From: Acinetobacter genomosp. 15BJ
Lineage (GTDB): Bacteria > Pseudomonadota > Gammaproteobacteria > Pseudomonadales > Moraxellaceae
Length of the DNA: 64,000 nucleotides
Reading direction: 5' to 3'
NCBI RefSeq assembly: GCF_000400715.1
Contig: NZ_KE007350.1
Coordinates: 124,001-188,000 of the forward strand
Shown: positions 52,866 to 62,314 of the stretch, piece by piece
Numbering within the stretch: the stretch's first letter is position 1
Layout: the number at the start of each line of letters is the position of its first letter
The notes under the pieces: generated by a model
Told to the model about the DNA's origin: nothing
The model's input: the letters and a program-made list of their open reading frames with translations, nothing else
Database searches by the model: none
Program-made: the position numbers and the translations under genes

Positions 52866-53741
52866 CTACAGGGCCAATTCTTGAATTAAGCCCTTAAAAT
52901 CTGCGCCCAATTTGGGATGCTCAATACCATAGTGTAATACAGCTTTAAGGTATCCAAGCTTACTACCACAATCGAAAGTCTGCCCTTTCATGCGATACGC
53001 TTCAACAGCTTCTGCTTGCTGTAATGCTGCGATGGCATCAGTGAGCTGAATTTCATTTCCTGCTCCGCGTGGGGTATTTTCTAAAAGCGCCATAATCTGT
53101 GCTGGTAAAATATAACGACCAACCACAGATAAGTTTGAAGGTGCTGCGCCCACCGCAGGTTTTTCAACGATTCCCTGCATCACAACGCTTTCACCTTCAT
53201 TCGGAGAAACCGCGACATCCACAATACCATATTGATCAACCAAATGATCAGGTACTGCTTCAACCATAATCTGTGCTGCTTGAGATGTCTCAAAGCGCTG
53301 GATCATCAGAGACAAATCATTCTCAGAGACTTGATTCTTGACTAAAACATCAGGTAATAATACGGCAAAGGCTTCATTACCCACGATATCTTTCGCACAA
53401 AGCACAGCATGCCCAAGGCCTAGAGGCTGTGGCTGACGCACGCTCACAACGCTGACATGCTTAGGTAAAATATCAGTAATTTCTTTGAGTAGATCAAATT
53501 TCTTTTTTTGTTCTAAAGTTGTTTCTAACTCGAAATTACGATCAAAATAATTCTCAATCGAGGCTTTAGATGAATGTGTGACCAAAATAATTTGTTCAAT
53601 CCCAGCTTCAACTGCTTCACGTACCACATATTCAATGGCTGGACGATCAACAACCGTCACCATTTCCTTTGGAATAGATTTGCTTGCTGGCAAGAATCGT
53701 GTACCTAAACCTGCGACAGGTAAAATTGCTTTCTTGATCAT
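52866..53741 (-). CDS. galU: UTP-glucose-1-phosphate uridylyltransferase
   Basis: A 291-residue nucleotidyltransferase. The N-terminus has VAGLGTRFLPASKSIPKEM (residues 9-27), the nucleotide-binding signature. VEKPAVGAAPSNLSVVGRYI near 190 is also typical of GalU. It makes UDP-Glc from Glc-1-P (from Pgm) for Ugd, Gne1 and glycosyltransferases. It lies 16 bases from ugd in the K-locus operon. Confidence 0.96.
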   Translation of the reverse strand: MIKKAILPVAGLGTRFLPASKSIPKEMVTVVDRPAIEYVVREAVEAGIEQIILVTHSSKASIENYFDRNFELETTLEQKKKFDLLKEITDILPKHVSVVSVRQPQPLGLGHAVLCAKDIVGNEAFAVLLPDVLVKNQVSENDLSLMIQRFETSQAAQIMVEAVPDHLVDQYGIVDVAVSPNEGESVVMQGIVEKPAVGAAPSNLSVVGRYILPAQIMALLENTPRGAGNEIQLTDAIAALQQAEAVEAYRMKGQTFDCGSKLGYLKAVLHYGIEHPKLGADFKGLIQELAL

Positions 53742-53773
53742 TACATTACTACTTCATTGATTTAGATAGATCT

Positions 53774-54391
53774 TCAAGAGTTAATTTTATCTTGTTCTTG
53801 TAAATTATTCCCTTTAAATAAAGAGGGACCAACATGTCCAGGCGCATTAATTCCTTCACGTTTCAACATAACACCTAATGTTTTCCACATGATTTTAAAA
53901 TCAACGAAGGTATTATGATGATCGACATACCAAACATCACATTTAAAGCGGTCTTCATAATCTAATTCATTACGCCCACTCACTTGTGCTAAGCCGGTCA
54001 TCCCAGGTTTTACATCCAAACGACGCGCTTGCTCAGGTGAATAGAGTTCAACAAACTCTTTCAACATCGGCCGAGGCCCAACTACGCTCATATCGCCTTT
54101 TAGCACATTAAATAGTTGCGGCATTTCATCCAAGCTGGTAGAGCGTAATTTTTGTCCAAATGGTGTAATCCGCTGCTCATCAGGTAAAGCATTACCCTCG
54201 GAGTCTGTCGCATCTTTCATCGAGCGGAACTTAATCATTTTAAATAACTTACCGTCTTTACCAGGCCGTTCCTGATAAAAAAAGATAGGAGCGCCTAAGT
54301 TTTTTCTAACTTTATAAGCAACGAAGATAAATATCGGAGAAAGTAATAAAATTGCTACAGATGCAACAACTATATCAACAAGCCTTTTCAT
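53774..54391 (-). CDS. itrA: initiating sugar-phosphate transferase (undecaprenyl-phosphate)
   Basis: A 205-residue monotopic enzyme, starting MKRLVDIVVASVAILLLSP; a TTG seven codons upstream is rejected. One N-terminal transmembrane helix (about 6-29) is followed by the catalytic part with KMIKFRSMKDATDSEGN, SLDEMPQLFNVLKGDMSVVG and PGMTGLAQVSGRNELDYEDR. It transfers a sugar-1-phosphate to undecaprenyl phosphate, the first step of K-unit assembly. Length and sequence suit the short ItrA class of Acinetobacter, which uses N-acetylated sugars. The exact sugar is not decided here. Confidence 0.9.
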   Translation of the reverse strand: MKRLVDIVVASVAILLLSPIFIFVAYKVRKNLGAPIFFYQERPGKDGKLFKMIKFRSMKDATDSEGNALPDEQRITPFGQKLRSTSLDEMPQLFNVLKGDMSVVGPRPMLKEFVELYSPEQARRLDVKPGMTGLAQVSGRNELDYEDRFKCDVWYVDHHNTFVDFKIMWKTLGVMLKREGINAPGHVGPSLFKGNNLQEQDKINS

Positions 54392-54418
54392 TGTTTGAAA
54401 CCCATATATCAAAATAAT

Positions 54419-55243
54419 TTAGACTTTCTTCCTAAGAAAATTATTATAAATTTTCCCCAACATCGTGGATGGTAGTAGTCGAAACACTGACCGTAACAAA
54501 AAAACTATATTAGCATGAATTGGATCTTGTAACTTCAACTCTTTTTTTAAATCCAACAACTTTTTTTCACTTTTAATATATTCCAAGCCTTTACGTCGAG
54601 CATGCATTCCATTTCCCACGCGAGCAAATAAAATTACATCGGGTAAATTAGCAACTTTATAACCTGCGCCAATCACACGTAGCCAAAGATTATAATCTTC
54701 CATGAATAAATGATGTTGATAACCACCAAGTGCAGTAATGACATCATGACGATAGGCAACAGTCATGTGATTAAATGGACAACGCTTTTGTGCAAAGAGC
54801 TTAATTTCATTATGATTTTCAGGAGCCGCTTTTAATACTTGGGCATCTGAAGTATTTTGATTAAACTCTAGAATTTGTCCACCAAATAAAACCACATCAG
54901 GGTTTTCTTGAATAAAAGCAACTTGTTTAGCAAAACGATCAGCCATACAGATATCATCCGTATCCATACGGAAAATCCATTCATTCGTACAATGTTTTAA
55001 ACCTTCATTTAAGGCCTTACCCAGACCAACATTGTCTGCTAAGGCAACTATTTTTAAAATGCTACCAAGTTTTTGCTGCCAATGTTCTACAGATTTCGTA
55101 AGTTCTTCACCAATAGGACCATCTAAAACCAATACTATTTCAGTAGGTTTTAAAGTCTGTTGATCCCAAATACTTTGAAAACACATTTCAAAATATTCAG
55201 GCTTTTCTTTATGATACAGAGAAAGTAGTACTGAAAAATTCAT
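54419..55243 (-). CDS. GT2 glycosyltransferase (AmsE-like)
   Basis: A 274-residue GT-A family 2 enzyme. It begins FSVLLSLYHKEKPEYFEMCF, has EIVLVLDGPIGEEL near residue 35, DNVGLGKALNEGL near 72 and the metal-binding FRMDTDDICMADRF near 91. FMEDYNLWLR near 183 holds the probable base. It extends the K unit at the cytoplasmic face of the inner membrane. It lies next to itrA, where the last-acting transferase is often found. The linkage cannot be read. Confidence 0.88.
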   Translation of the reverse strand: MNFSVLLSLYHKEKPEYFEMCFQSIWDQQTLKPTEIVLVLDGPIGEELTKSVEHWQQKLGSILKIVALADNVGLGKALNEGLKHCTNEWIFRMDTDDICMADRFAKQVAFIQENPDVVLFGGQILEFNQNTSDAQVLKAAPENHNEIKLFAQKRCPFNHMTVAYRHDVITALGGYQHHLFMEDYNLWLRVIGAGYKVANLPDVILFARVGNGMHARRKGLEYIKSEKKLLDLKKELKLQDPIHANIVFLLRSVFRLLPSTMLGKIYNNFLRKKV

Positions 55244-55247
55244 TTTA

Positions 55248-56018
55248 TTACTCCGCTCCTCTAACTTTTTTAGATAAAAATAGAAAAGACAAAAGACGAT
55301 AACTAAAAAAGTAAAATGACAATATAAACAATACTAAAAAATATTGATTAGAAGTAAAGTATAAAAATGAGGAACATAGCAACAATAAAGCGTAATAGAA
55401 AACCCTAAACTTATCCACATTATCTATCTTGATAAACTGACTTGTCAAAAATCTTTCTTTTGTGGAGAATTCAATAAATGCACACAAAGGATATGCTAAA
55501 AAGAGCAAAATCGCCAAAGTAGCATCCCATAATAAAAAAGGGAAAAAAGCAAAATAACGAAGAAAGACTAGAAATGAGTAAAGTGGTAAATTTAAATTAT
55601 TTCTAATATTATTATAAACCAAATAAGTTAAGAAAATAAAGAATACAACCAAGAATGTAGGTGAAAAAAAAGATTGATAAAAACTAAAAATACATACAAG
55701 AATTAGAGCAAGAAAAATAGTTCTAATACAGTAAATAGCAATTTTATTTTCTTCATAAAATTTTCTTTCAGAAACTGACAAGCGTAAAGTAGGGTTTACC
55801 TCCTTCTTAACCACCTCACAATCATTATATATATACCCAATTTCATAAGAAGAATATATTGAAAAAATTAATAAAACAGAAAAAAGCAAAGTAAGATTAA
55901 AGTAACAACAGCAAATCAAAACAGGAATAACGTAAGTAAAAAACCACGCAACTTTTGAAAAATTAGTCTTTAATCGAGTATGAAATGTATAAAAGAAGGG
56001 AACAAACAGAAAAAACAT
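55248..56018 (-). CDS. polytopic membrane protein, UbiA-like
   Basis: A 256-residue, very hydrophobic protein with about seven or eight transmembrane segments. YEIGYIYNDCEVVKKEVNPT near residue 57 resembles the NDxxDxxxD prenyl-diphosphate site of UbiA prenyltransferases, though Glu replaces Asp. It directly follows a HAD phosphatase gene (now split by an IS), and UbiA-HAD pairs are known to make polyprenyl-linked sugars. A role in making a lipid-linked precursor is an inference. The region is strongly AT-rich. Confidence 0.5.
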   Translation of the reverse strand: MFFLFVPFFYTFHTRLKTNFSKVAWFFTYVIPVLICCCYFNLTLLFSVLLIFSIYSSYEIGYIYNDCEVVKKEVNPTLRLSVSERKFYEENKIAIYCIRTIFLALILVCIFSFYQSFFSPTFLVVFFIFLTYLVYNNIRNNLNLPLYSFLVFLRYFAFFPFLLWDATLAILLFLAYPLCAFIEFSTKERFLTSQFIKIDNVDKFRVFYYALLLLCSSFLYFTSNQYFLVLFILSFYFFSYRLLSFLFLSKKVRGAE

Positions 56019-56232
56019 TTACTCACCTTCAAAAATATAATTAACATGAATGTTTCTTTCTTCCCAAAATATCACATTCTTTTTATTAGATAATATTATT
56101 GGGTTTTTCGCCCTCTTCACCAAGTTATAATCGGACAAGTTATCCGTTATAACACAGTCTATTTCTACATCAGAAAATAATTCATGCTTTGAAAACAATA
56201 AATCACTCTCTAACAAGCCCAAGCAAACATTA

Positions 56233-56241
56233 TTCTTAAAT
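56233..56241. repeat. target-site duplication, left
   Basis: TTCTTAAAT directly borders the left inverted repeat of the IS. The identical 9 bases border the right end. Nine bp is the size expected for IS903-group elements. Confidence 0.95.
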
Positions 56242-57280
56242 GGCTTTGTTGCACAAACCTATCTGTAAAGGCTTTTTCAGCGATATAATTTTCAAATGAA
56301 GAAGCCTACACACAAAATCTACCGCACAACCAATTGGCCCGCATATAACCGAGCACTCATTAATCGCGGAAATATTGCCCTTTGGTTTGATCCTGCTACG
56401 CAATGGTATGCTCCATCAAAAGGCAAACAAGGGCGAAATCAAACCTACTCCGACGCAGCCATCCAATGCTGCTTAATGATTAAATCCTTATTCCGTCTAT
56501 CTTTACGTATGGTCACTGGCTTTGTGCAAAGTCTGATTAAACTTTGCGGATTAAATTGGACCGCACCAGATTACAGTACGCTTTGTAGAAGACAAAAGCA
56601 TATTGATATTGCAATCAGCTACCAAAAAAGTAGCGATGGGCTGCATCTACTCGTAGACTCTACAGGGATGAAGTTTCTAGGTGAGGGCGAATGGAAACGC
56701 AAGAAACATGGAGCTGAATATCGTCGCCAATGGCGTAAACTACATATTGGTATAGATGCCAAAACCCTACAAATACGCGCTATTCAGCTCACAACCAATA
56801 ATGTCTGTGATTCACAGGTGCTTGGTGATTTACTTAATCAGATTCCACAAGATGAGCAGATTGACTCTGTTTATACCGATGGAGCTTATGACACCAAGCA
56901 ATGCCGTCAGGTCATTGCAGATCGGCAAGCACATGCGGTGATTCCACCTAGAAAAAATGCGAAACCATGGAAAGATACAAAGAGTAGCTCGCTAGAGCGA
57001 AATGAATTACTTCGAACAATTAAACGTTTAGGTAGGACACTATGGAAAAAATGGTCAGGCTATCATCGCCGAAGTTTGGTTGAGACTAAAATGCACTGCA
57101 TCAAATTATTAGGAGATAAACTCAGTGCAAGGAGCTTTGATAGCCAAGTCAATGAGGTTCATGCACGTGTAGCAGTCCTCAACAGATTTACGGAATTAGG
57201 TCGACCACTTACCCAAGTTACGCCTTAAATTTGGCTCAATTAGGGGCGCTTTGCCTTTCAAATCTTTGTGCAACAAAGCC
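56242..57280. mobile_element. IS5-family (IS903-group, IS17-like) insertion sequence
   Basis: The element is 1039 bp with perfect 16-bp terminal inverted repeats: GGCTTTGTTGCACAAA at 56242-56257 and its complement at 57265-57280. It encodes one DDE transposase on the plus strand and is flanked by 9-bp direct repeats. Length, ends and transposase fit IS17 from Acinetobacter; the exact name needs a database comparison. Perfect ends and duplication indicate a recent insertion. Confidence 0.95.
56296..57228 (+). CDS. IS5-family DDE transposase
   Basis: A 310-residue transposase, apparently intact. The catalytic residues are D in LLVDSTGMKF (near residue 121), D in VYTDGAYD (near 195) and E in YHRRSLVETKMHCIK, which keeps the Y-x2-R-x3-E-x6-K signature of IS5 (near 262). 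It cuts and joins the element's inverted repeats. It is transcribed against the surrounding K-locus genes, so it can also produce antisense RNA to the disrupted HAD gene. Confidence 0.95.
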   Translation: MKKPTHKIYRTTNWPAYNRALINRGNIALWFDPATQWYAPSKGKQGRNQTYSDAAIQCCLMIKSLFRLSLRMVTGFVQSLIKLCGLNWTAPDYSTLCRRQKHIDIAISYQKSSDGLHLLVDSTGMKFLGEGEWKRKKHGAEYRRQWRKLHIGIDAKTLQIRAIQLTTNNVCDSQVLGDLLNQIPQDEQIDSVYTDGAYDTKQCRQVIADRQAHAVIPPRKNAKPWKDTKSSSLERNELLRTIKRLGRTLWKKWSGYHRRSLVETKMHCIKLLGDKLSARSFDSQVNEVHARVAVLNRFTELGRPLTQVTP

Positions 57281-57289
57281 TTCTTAAAT
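57281..57289. repeat. target-site duplication, right
   Basis: TTCTTAAAT is identical to 56233-56241 and directly follows the right inverted repeat of the IS. Confidence 0.95.
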
Positions 57290-57704
57290 GCTAAATGCGA
57301 TGCAAAATATTCCACACCAAAATTATTTGCTACTTTTTCAACAATAATATCTAGACTTGCTGAGCATAAAATAACATCAGCTTTATCAACAAAACCATCT
57401 AGAAGATTGAATGTAAATTCAATCTGCCTGCTAATTAAAAACTCTTGATAAAATTGATCAATATATTTGACCAACTCGTCATAATGATAACCTTTAAGAA
57501 GCCTGATATAAAAATATCTATAATAATCTCTCTTGAAAATTCTACCAAGAGCAATTAAAAGAAACTTAACCACAAATGTGTTAAGTAAAAAAAATGAAAG
57601 ATTAAAACCCTTCTGTCTTTTCATCACAAAATAGATAAAATCAAATGTCGTATTCGACCTATACATCGTCCAACAAACATCAACAATATTTTTTGTCATA
57701 ACAA

Positions 57705-59021
57705 TTACTTCTTAACCACTAGCAATAAAAAATTACATAGAATGAAAATAAAGAAAATATCTATTAATGTTGTTAACGCAACTACTGGGGATAGTAACAT
57801 CAAATAGCTCTTTATATAAATAATCGAAAAAAACACTATGACAAAAACATTTTTATCCTTACGGCCAATAAGTTGAAGCTTTATTTTATTTACTCTGCCA
57901 AGGAAAAAACCAAGAAAAATTACAAAAAAAGCACCACCTACAATACCACAATAAGCATATGCTGCTAGATCAAAGTGATCTACACTACCGCCACTCAAAC
58001 TAAAGGGAAACCAATATTCCCAAATTGCTCGACCAATGTTTAAAGAGTTAGATTCAACTCCTGTAGAAAATATTTTTACAGTTAAATCCTCCCCTAAATA
58101 AGGACGAAATATTAGTTCAAATAACCCTGATGTTTGTTCGCTAACTCTAAAAACAACATCATTTACCAACCCCAAATAATACATATCCCCATTGGCAATA
58201 ATTCTGGAAATAAACATTTCTACAGCTGGGTTAAGATCAGTATATTGACTTTCATAATCGAGTTTTTCTGCCAATTGGCTAGTAAAAAATAAGGCCATCA
58301 TGAGAACCATGATTCCTAAAACCGTATATTGGAGAAAGTTTGTTGCCTTGATTTTTAAAAATTTTCCAAAATACAAACAATAAACAACAATAATAAGATA
58401 AATTGATTCTAATATTGCAAATTTCGCCCCATTAAAAAATGAACTTAAAATTACAAACAATATTAAAAAGCCCCATTTGCGCTTATTCCCTTGCTCCTTT
58501 GAAAATATAAATATTGCAATCATCGAAATAATAAATAGTCTAAGAACATCCATTATTCTTACAACAAACCCGATCCCTTTATTTGCCTCAAATCGAGATA
58601 TAAAAAATATACTCCAATCAATTTTTGATATATAAAAAGCAGCTAGAAAAAAATACATTAACAAAAAAATAACTAAAACATTTTTTAAGCTATTAATTCC
58701 CCCATCTATTTTGAATTTCCTAAACCCTAGCTCTACTTTTTTAGCTAAGAATCCCACCCACATTGAAACCAACAGCAAAATAAAATAAAATAAAATAATA
58801 AAGAAAGATAAAAAACTCAGAAAACCATTAATAAAAAGTAATAACACTACCGCATATGATGTCCCAAAAGTAAAAGTCCAGTAAAAATTTATTGGATCTA
58901 AAAGACCTATACTCATTTTTTTTGTAAGGGAATATAAACTTAGAGAAACTAAAACACTTAGTATTGAATAAAAAATCCAATTTTGATAAAAAAACCCAAT
59001 AATTTGATCAGGAGAATTCAT
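57705..59021 (-). CDS. wzy: Wzy-type polysaccharide repeat-unit polymerase
   Basis: A 438-residue membrane protein with about 10-12 transmembrane segments and a large periplasmic loop at about residues 260-350 (including SISTGVES-like and AIWEYWFPFSLSGGSVDHFD near 330). Such low-similarity, AT-rich polytopic proteins between glycosyltransferases and Wzx are Wzy polymerases. It would join K units at the periplasmic face. It begins one base into the stop of the upstream glycosyltransferase gene. Assignment rests on topology and context more than motifs. Confidence 0.8.
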   Translation of the reverse strand: MNSPDQIIGFFYQNWIFYSILSVLVSLSLYSLTKKMSIGLLDPINFYWTFTFGTSYAVVLLLFINGFLSFLSFFIILFYFILLLVSMWVGFLAKKVELGFRKFKIDGGINSLKNVLVIFLLMYFFLAAFYISKIDWSIFFISRFEANKGIGFVVRIMDVLRLFIISMIAIFIFSKEQGNKRKWGFLILFVILSSFFNGAKFAILESIYLIIVVYCLYFGKFLKIKATNFLQYTVLGIMVLMMALFFTSQLAEKLDYESQYTDLNPAVEMFISRIIANGDMYYLGLVNDVVFRVSEQTSGLFELIFRPYLGEDLTVKIFSTGVESNSLNIGRAIWEYWFPFSLSGGSVDHFDLAAYAYCGIVGGAFFVIFLGFFLGRVNKIKLQLIGRKDKNVFVIVFFSIIYIKSYLMLLSPVVALTTLIDIFFIFILCNFLLLVVKK

Positions 59022-59929
59022 TATCTATTTCTCCATAGTATTTTTTTAGGTAGAATAATCTTCAACCAAACAACCCACATTTTTTTATCCAACAAAATTA
59101 ATGGGTTACTAAAAAATGTTTTCAACCAAAAAAACACTGCCCTTTTTTTATAGTCAACAGCTAAATCAGAAGAAATTGATAAAAGCACATAAGGAATATA
59201 TCTATTAACTTCTGTTTCATCTAAACCAATATTATTTAATATTTTTATTTTTTCTAGCATTAAGCCCATATTTTTGGAGCTATTATTCTCATGTCGTCTA
59301 TAGTTGCAAACTACATCTTGCATTAAATATAAATATTTCCCATTCTTAGTCAAAACCAAGTAACTATACCAGTCTTCAATTTTATAATCTAAGTTATAGC
59401 CACCTATATCAATTAGATCTTTCATTCTAATTAATTGAGTGGGCGCTTGCAAAAAATAGTCCAGCTTAGCAATTGAAGAAAATTCATATTTCCGTGCCCT
59501 CTTTGATAAAGTACGAACAATATTATTGGTATCATCAATCTGGTTAATACCACCAAATATAGCTACACACTCTTCATTTTCTAACATATACGGTATTTGA
59601 AGTTCTATTTTTTTGCTAAGCATCTGATCATCTGAGGCGATTGGTGATACAAACTCTCCATTACACCATTCTAATGCCTCATTTAAAGTCGAACTTAACC
59701 CTTGGTTTGGTCGATGTCTAAACTCAAATCTATTAAATCGTTTCTCACAAACAGATAGCATCTCTTCTATTTTTTCTATAGAATTATCTTTTGAACCATC
59801 ATCAATAATGATCAACTCAATATTTTTATAAGTCTGATTAATCACGCTTTGAATACAATCTTGAACATACTGCGCATGGTTATAACATGGAATTATAACA
59901 GAAACTAAAGGCTGACTTTTCGATTGCAT
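59021..59929 (-). CDS. GT2 glycosyltransferase
   Basis: A 302-residue GT-A enzyme. It begins QPLVSVIIPCYNHAQYVQDC, has IDDGSKDNSIEKIEE near residue 41, NQGLSSTLNEALEWC near 73 and the DxD-type SPIASDDQML near 94. It builds part of the K unit before flipping. It overlaps wzx and wzy by single bases at its ends, so all three are translationally coupled. The donor and linkage are unknown. Confidence 0.88.
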   Translation of the reverse strand: MQSKSQPLVSVIIPCYNHAQYVQDCIQSVINQTYKNIELIIIDDGSKDNSIEKIEEMLSVCEKRFNRFEFRHRPNQGLSSTLNEALEWCNGEFVSPIASDDQMLSKKIELQIPYMLENEECVAIFGGINQIDDTNNIVRTLSKRARKYEFSSIAKLDYFLQAPTQLIRMKDLIDIGGYNLDYKIEDWYSYLVLTKNGKYLYLMQDVVCNYRRHENNSSKNMGLMLEKIKILNNIGLDETEVNRYIPYVLLSISSDLAVDYKKRAVFFWLKTFFSNPLILLDKKMWVVWLKIILPKKILWRNR

Positions 59930-61188
59930 TATTCTACTACTCTCTTTCGCAGTTGTTTAAAAACAAAAATACTCATAATAAACCAATACAGCCCATAATT
60001 AATTAGATGTGCAATTGATACACCTTCAAAACCAAATTTTTGAGTACAAATATAAGTTAATATGATAGAGCTTACTGAAAATATTATTTCCGTCGTTACA
60101 AATAATTTTGTCATTGCTTTGCTTAACATTAAATAAGCAAGTATCCAACTTCCAATTTTTAAAGCATCACCTATCATTTGCCATAGAAACAAATCTGCTA
60201 CTGGTAAGAATTTTGTACTAAACAATATGACTATAATCCAGTCTCGCAGCAAATATGCGCACAGTCCCCCCGCTACTGCCAGTGGGAATATAAATTTATA
60301 TCCCAAATAAACTTCAGTTTTGATTTCAACCAAAGTTTTTAACTCTGATAATCTAGGTAGATAGTATACGCCCAAAGTTGTTGTCACCAGCATTAGATAT
60401 GCACTACTTAGGCGAATCATCGCCTCCCAATAGCCAGCATAATCAACACCAAATTTTTGTGCTAAATATGTTCGTATAACAATCTGTGAAAGAGGCACAC
60501 AAATAGCACTTACTAAGGCCATGATTGCAAAAGAGCTAATTTTTTTTGCAGTGTCTTTATCAATTTTTCCAAATAAATATGAAAAGCGAAACCAATCTGC
60601 CTTATGGCAAATATAGAGAGTTACAAAAAAAGCTATCGATTGGTACATAGATAGTGCAAGTAATGCACCATATAAATGATATTTTATTGCAAGAACACTG
60701 GTAATGAATAATGAAACCAAACTTCCTGAAATATTGGCTATTACTAGTTTTAATATTTCTTTCTTACCGTTTAGTATTGCCAAAAACAAAGTATTAAAAT
60801 TAAAAAAAATGAGAAATACTGCAAACCAAATAAAAATAGATTGATATTCAAGAGTATGAAATATATATAAAGAAAGATCTTTTTTAAAAAAAATAAGTAA
60901 AAATGAAAAAATTATACTTAAAATAAAAACTATGCTACCAGCACTCTGCCAAATATTCCTTTGTTTTTTTTCATCTTCATAATATTCAGCCGTATACTTT
61001 GTTACAGCTGTATTAATCATATTCCCAGAAAAGGTGGTAATCATTTGAATAAAATTTTGAAACTGCCCAATTACTGCGTAACCAGCAGGACCTACGTAAA
61101 CTGCCAAAATTTTATTTAGAATAAATAAAGTAGCTATTTTAATTAAAACAGCTACTCCATTTAAAGCACTAGTCTTCAGCAAATTCAT
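59929..61188 (-). CDS. wzx: Wzx-type K-unit flippase
   Basis: A 419-residue membrane protein with about 12 transmembrane segments, starting MNLLKTSALNGVAVLIKIAT. A ten-residue upstream extension would overlap the aminotransferase gene and is rejected. AVIGQFQNFIQMITTFSGNM near residue 45 is typical of Wzx proteins of the MOP superfamily. It moves undecaprenyl-linked K units to the periplasmic face. It lies directly after the fdtB-like aminotransferase. Confidence 0.92.
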   Translation of the reverse strand: MNLLKTSALNGVAVLIKIATLFILNKILAVYVGPAGYAVIGQFQNFIQMITTFSGNMINTAVTKYTAEYYEDEKKQRNIWQSAGSIVFILSIIFSFLLIFFKKDLSLYIFHTLEYQSIFIWFAVFLIFFNFNTLFLAILNGKKEILKLVIANISGSLVSLFITSVLAIKYHLYGALLALSMYQSIAFFVTLYICHKADWFRFSYLFGKIDKDTAKKISSFAIMALVSAICVPLSQIVIRTYLAQKFGVDYAGYWEAMIRLSSAYLMLVTTTLGVYYLPRLSELKTLVEIKTEVYLGYKFIFPLAVAGGLCAYLLRDWIIVILFSTKFLPVADLFLWQMIGDALKIGSWILAYLMLSKAMTKLFVTTEIIFSVSSIILTYICTQKFGFEGVSIAHLINYGLYWFIMSIFVFKQLRKRVVE

Positions 61189-61189
61189 A

Positions 61190-62305
61190 TTAAAGACTAA
61201 ACTTATTACACACTTCAACTACATGTTGAGCATCTTGAATATCTAATACGGGACTCATTGGCAAGCTGAGCACTGTCGAATGAATCTTCTCCGAAATTGG
61301 AAAACTAAAATCATTCCATTCACGATATGCTTGCTGTTTATGAGGTGGAATTGGATAGTGAATTAAGGTTTGTATTCCATTTTCTGCCAAATATTGCTGT
61401 AAAGCATCTCTATGAAGAGTGCGAATAACAAACAAGTGCCAAACATGTTGTTGATCTTCAACGGCACTTCCCTCTATTTTCGGGAGTTCAATTAAAGGAT
61501 TATTAATTCCTTGCAAATAAACCTGCGCGATCTCTCGACGATGTAGAATTTCTTGACCCAAATAACTTAATTTAATATCAAGCATGGCAGCTTGAATCTC
61601 ATCAAGACGACTATTTACACCCTGTACTAGATTTTTATATTTTTCATGCGACCCATAATTACGTAAGGCCTTGAGCATATTCGCAAGCTCAGAATCATTA
61701 GTCGTAATTGCTCCAGCATCCCCTAAAGCACCTAAATTTTTGCCTGGGTAAAAGCTAAATGCTGATGCATCTCCCCAATTACCTGCTTTTTTCCCTAGAA
61801 TTGCAGCACCATGGCTTTGTGCAGAATCTTCTAAAACCAATAATCTATATTTTTCTGCAATTGCCATAATCTCAGGCATTGAAGCAAGCTGACCATATAA
61901 ATGAACTGGTAAAATAGCCTTGGTTTTATTTGTAATAACAGCTTCAATTTTTGATGGATCAAGATTAAAAGTATTCGGATCTGGCTCAACAAGTACGGGG
62001 ATAAGTTGATTGGCACTAATAGCTAAGATACTGGCAATATAAGTATTTGAAGGTACGATGACTTCATCACCTTCTTGTAGTTTTCCAAGTTCTTTCCAAG
62101 CTCTCAAGGTTAGAATAAGTGCATCTAAACCGTTCGCTACGCCAATTGCATATCTTGTACCACAGTATTTTGCAAAATTCTGTTCGAATCGATCAAGCTC
62201 TGTACCACCAATATACCAACCCGAATCGATAACACGTGTACACGCATCAATCAATTGTTGACGATACTGTTGATTAATAATTTTTAAATCTAAAAATGTA
62301 ATCAT
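61190..62305 (-). CDS. fdtB: dTDP-3-oxo-6-deoxyhexose aminotransferase (FdtB/QdtB type)
   Basis: A 371-residue DegT/DnrJ/EryC1/StrS-family PLP enzyme. K189 in FSFYPGKNLGALGDAGA is the PLP lysine. NTYIASILAIS near residue 87 and LEDSAQSHGA near 158 are family blocks. It aminates C3 of dTDP-3-oxo-6-deoxyhexose. With RmlA, an FdtA-like isomerase and an acyltransferase nearby, it indicates dTDP-Fuc3NAc or a Qui3N relative. The Fuc/Qui choice follows from the isomerase. Confidence 0.88.
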   Translation of the reverse strand: MITFLDLKIINQQYRQQLIDACTRVIDSGWYIGGTELDRFEQNFAKYCGTRYAIGVANGLDALILTLRAWKELGKLQEGDEVIVPSNTYIASILAISANQLIPVLVEPDPNTFNLDPSKIEAVITNKTKAILPVHLYGQLASMPEIMAIAEKYRLLVLEDSAQSHGAAILGKKAGNWGDASAFSFYPGKNLGALGDAGAITTNDSELANMLKALRNYGSHEKYKNLVQGVNSRLDEIQAAMLDIKLSYLGQEILHRREIAQVYLQGINNPLIELPKIEGSAVEDQQHVWHLFVIRTLHRDALQQYLAENGIQTLIHYPIPPHKQQAYREWNDFSFPISEKIHSTVLSLPMSPVLDIQDAQHVVEVCNKFSL

Positions 62306-62314
62306 TTTTAACTA

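Larger units (their letters stand above)
56019..57699 (-). pseudogene. HAD-family phosphatase gene split by an IS element
   Basis: The 5' part (57281-57699) and 3' part (56019-56232) are one gene interrupted by the IS at 56242-57280. Removing the IS and one 9-bp duplication gives 633 bases, 210 codons plus stop, in one frame. The restored protein has HAD motif I as DVCWTMYRSNTTFDF, with D7 as nucleophile, motif II in LCSASLD, and motif III as ITDNLSDYN. The family dephosphorylates small phosphates or prenyl-linked sugars. The TAA stop abuts the UbiA-like gene's ATG. The insertion should abolish function. Confidence 0.88.

Noticed and set aside
56019..56222. A 67-residue small protein starting at TTG
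   Set aside because: It is the 3' remainder of the HAD gene left of the IS, not an independent gene.
57196..57699. A 167-residue open frame read as a complete protein
   Set aside because: Its last 28 or so residues are translated from the right end of the IS. The real gene continues beyond the IS at 56232, so it is part of the split HAD pseudogene.
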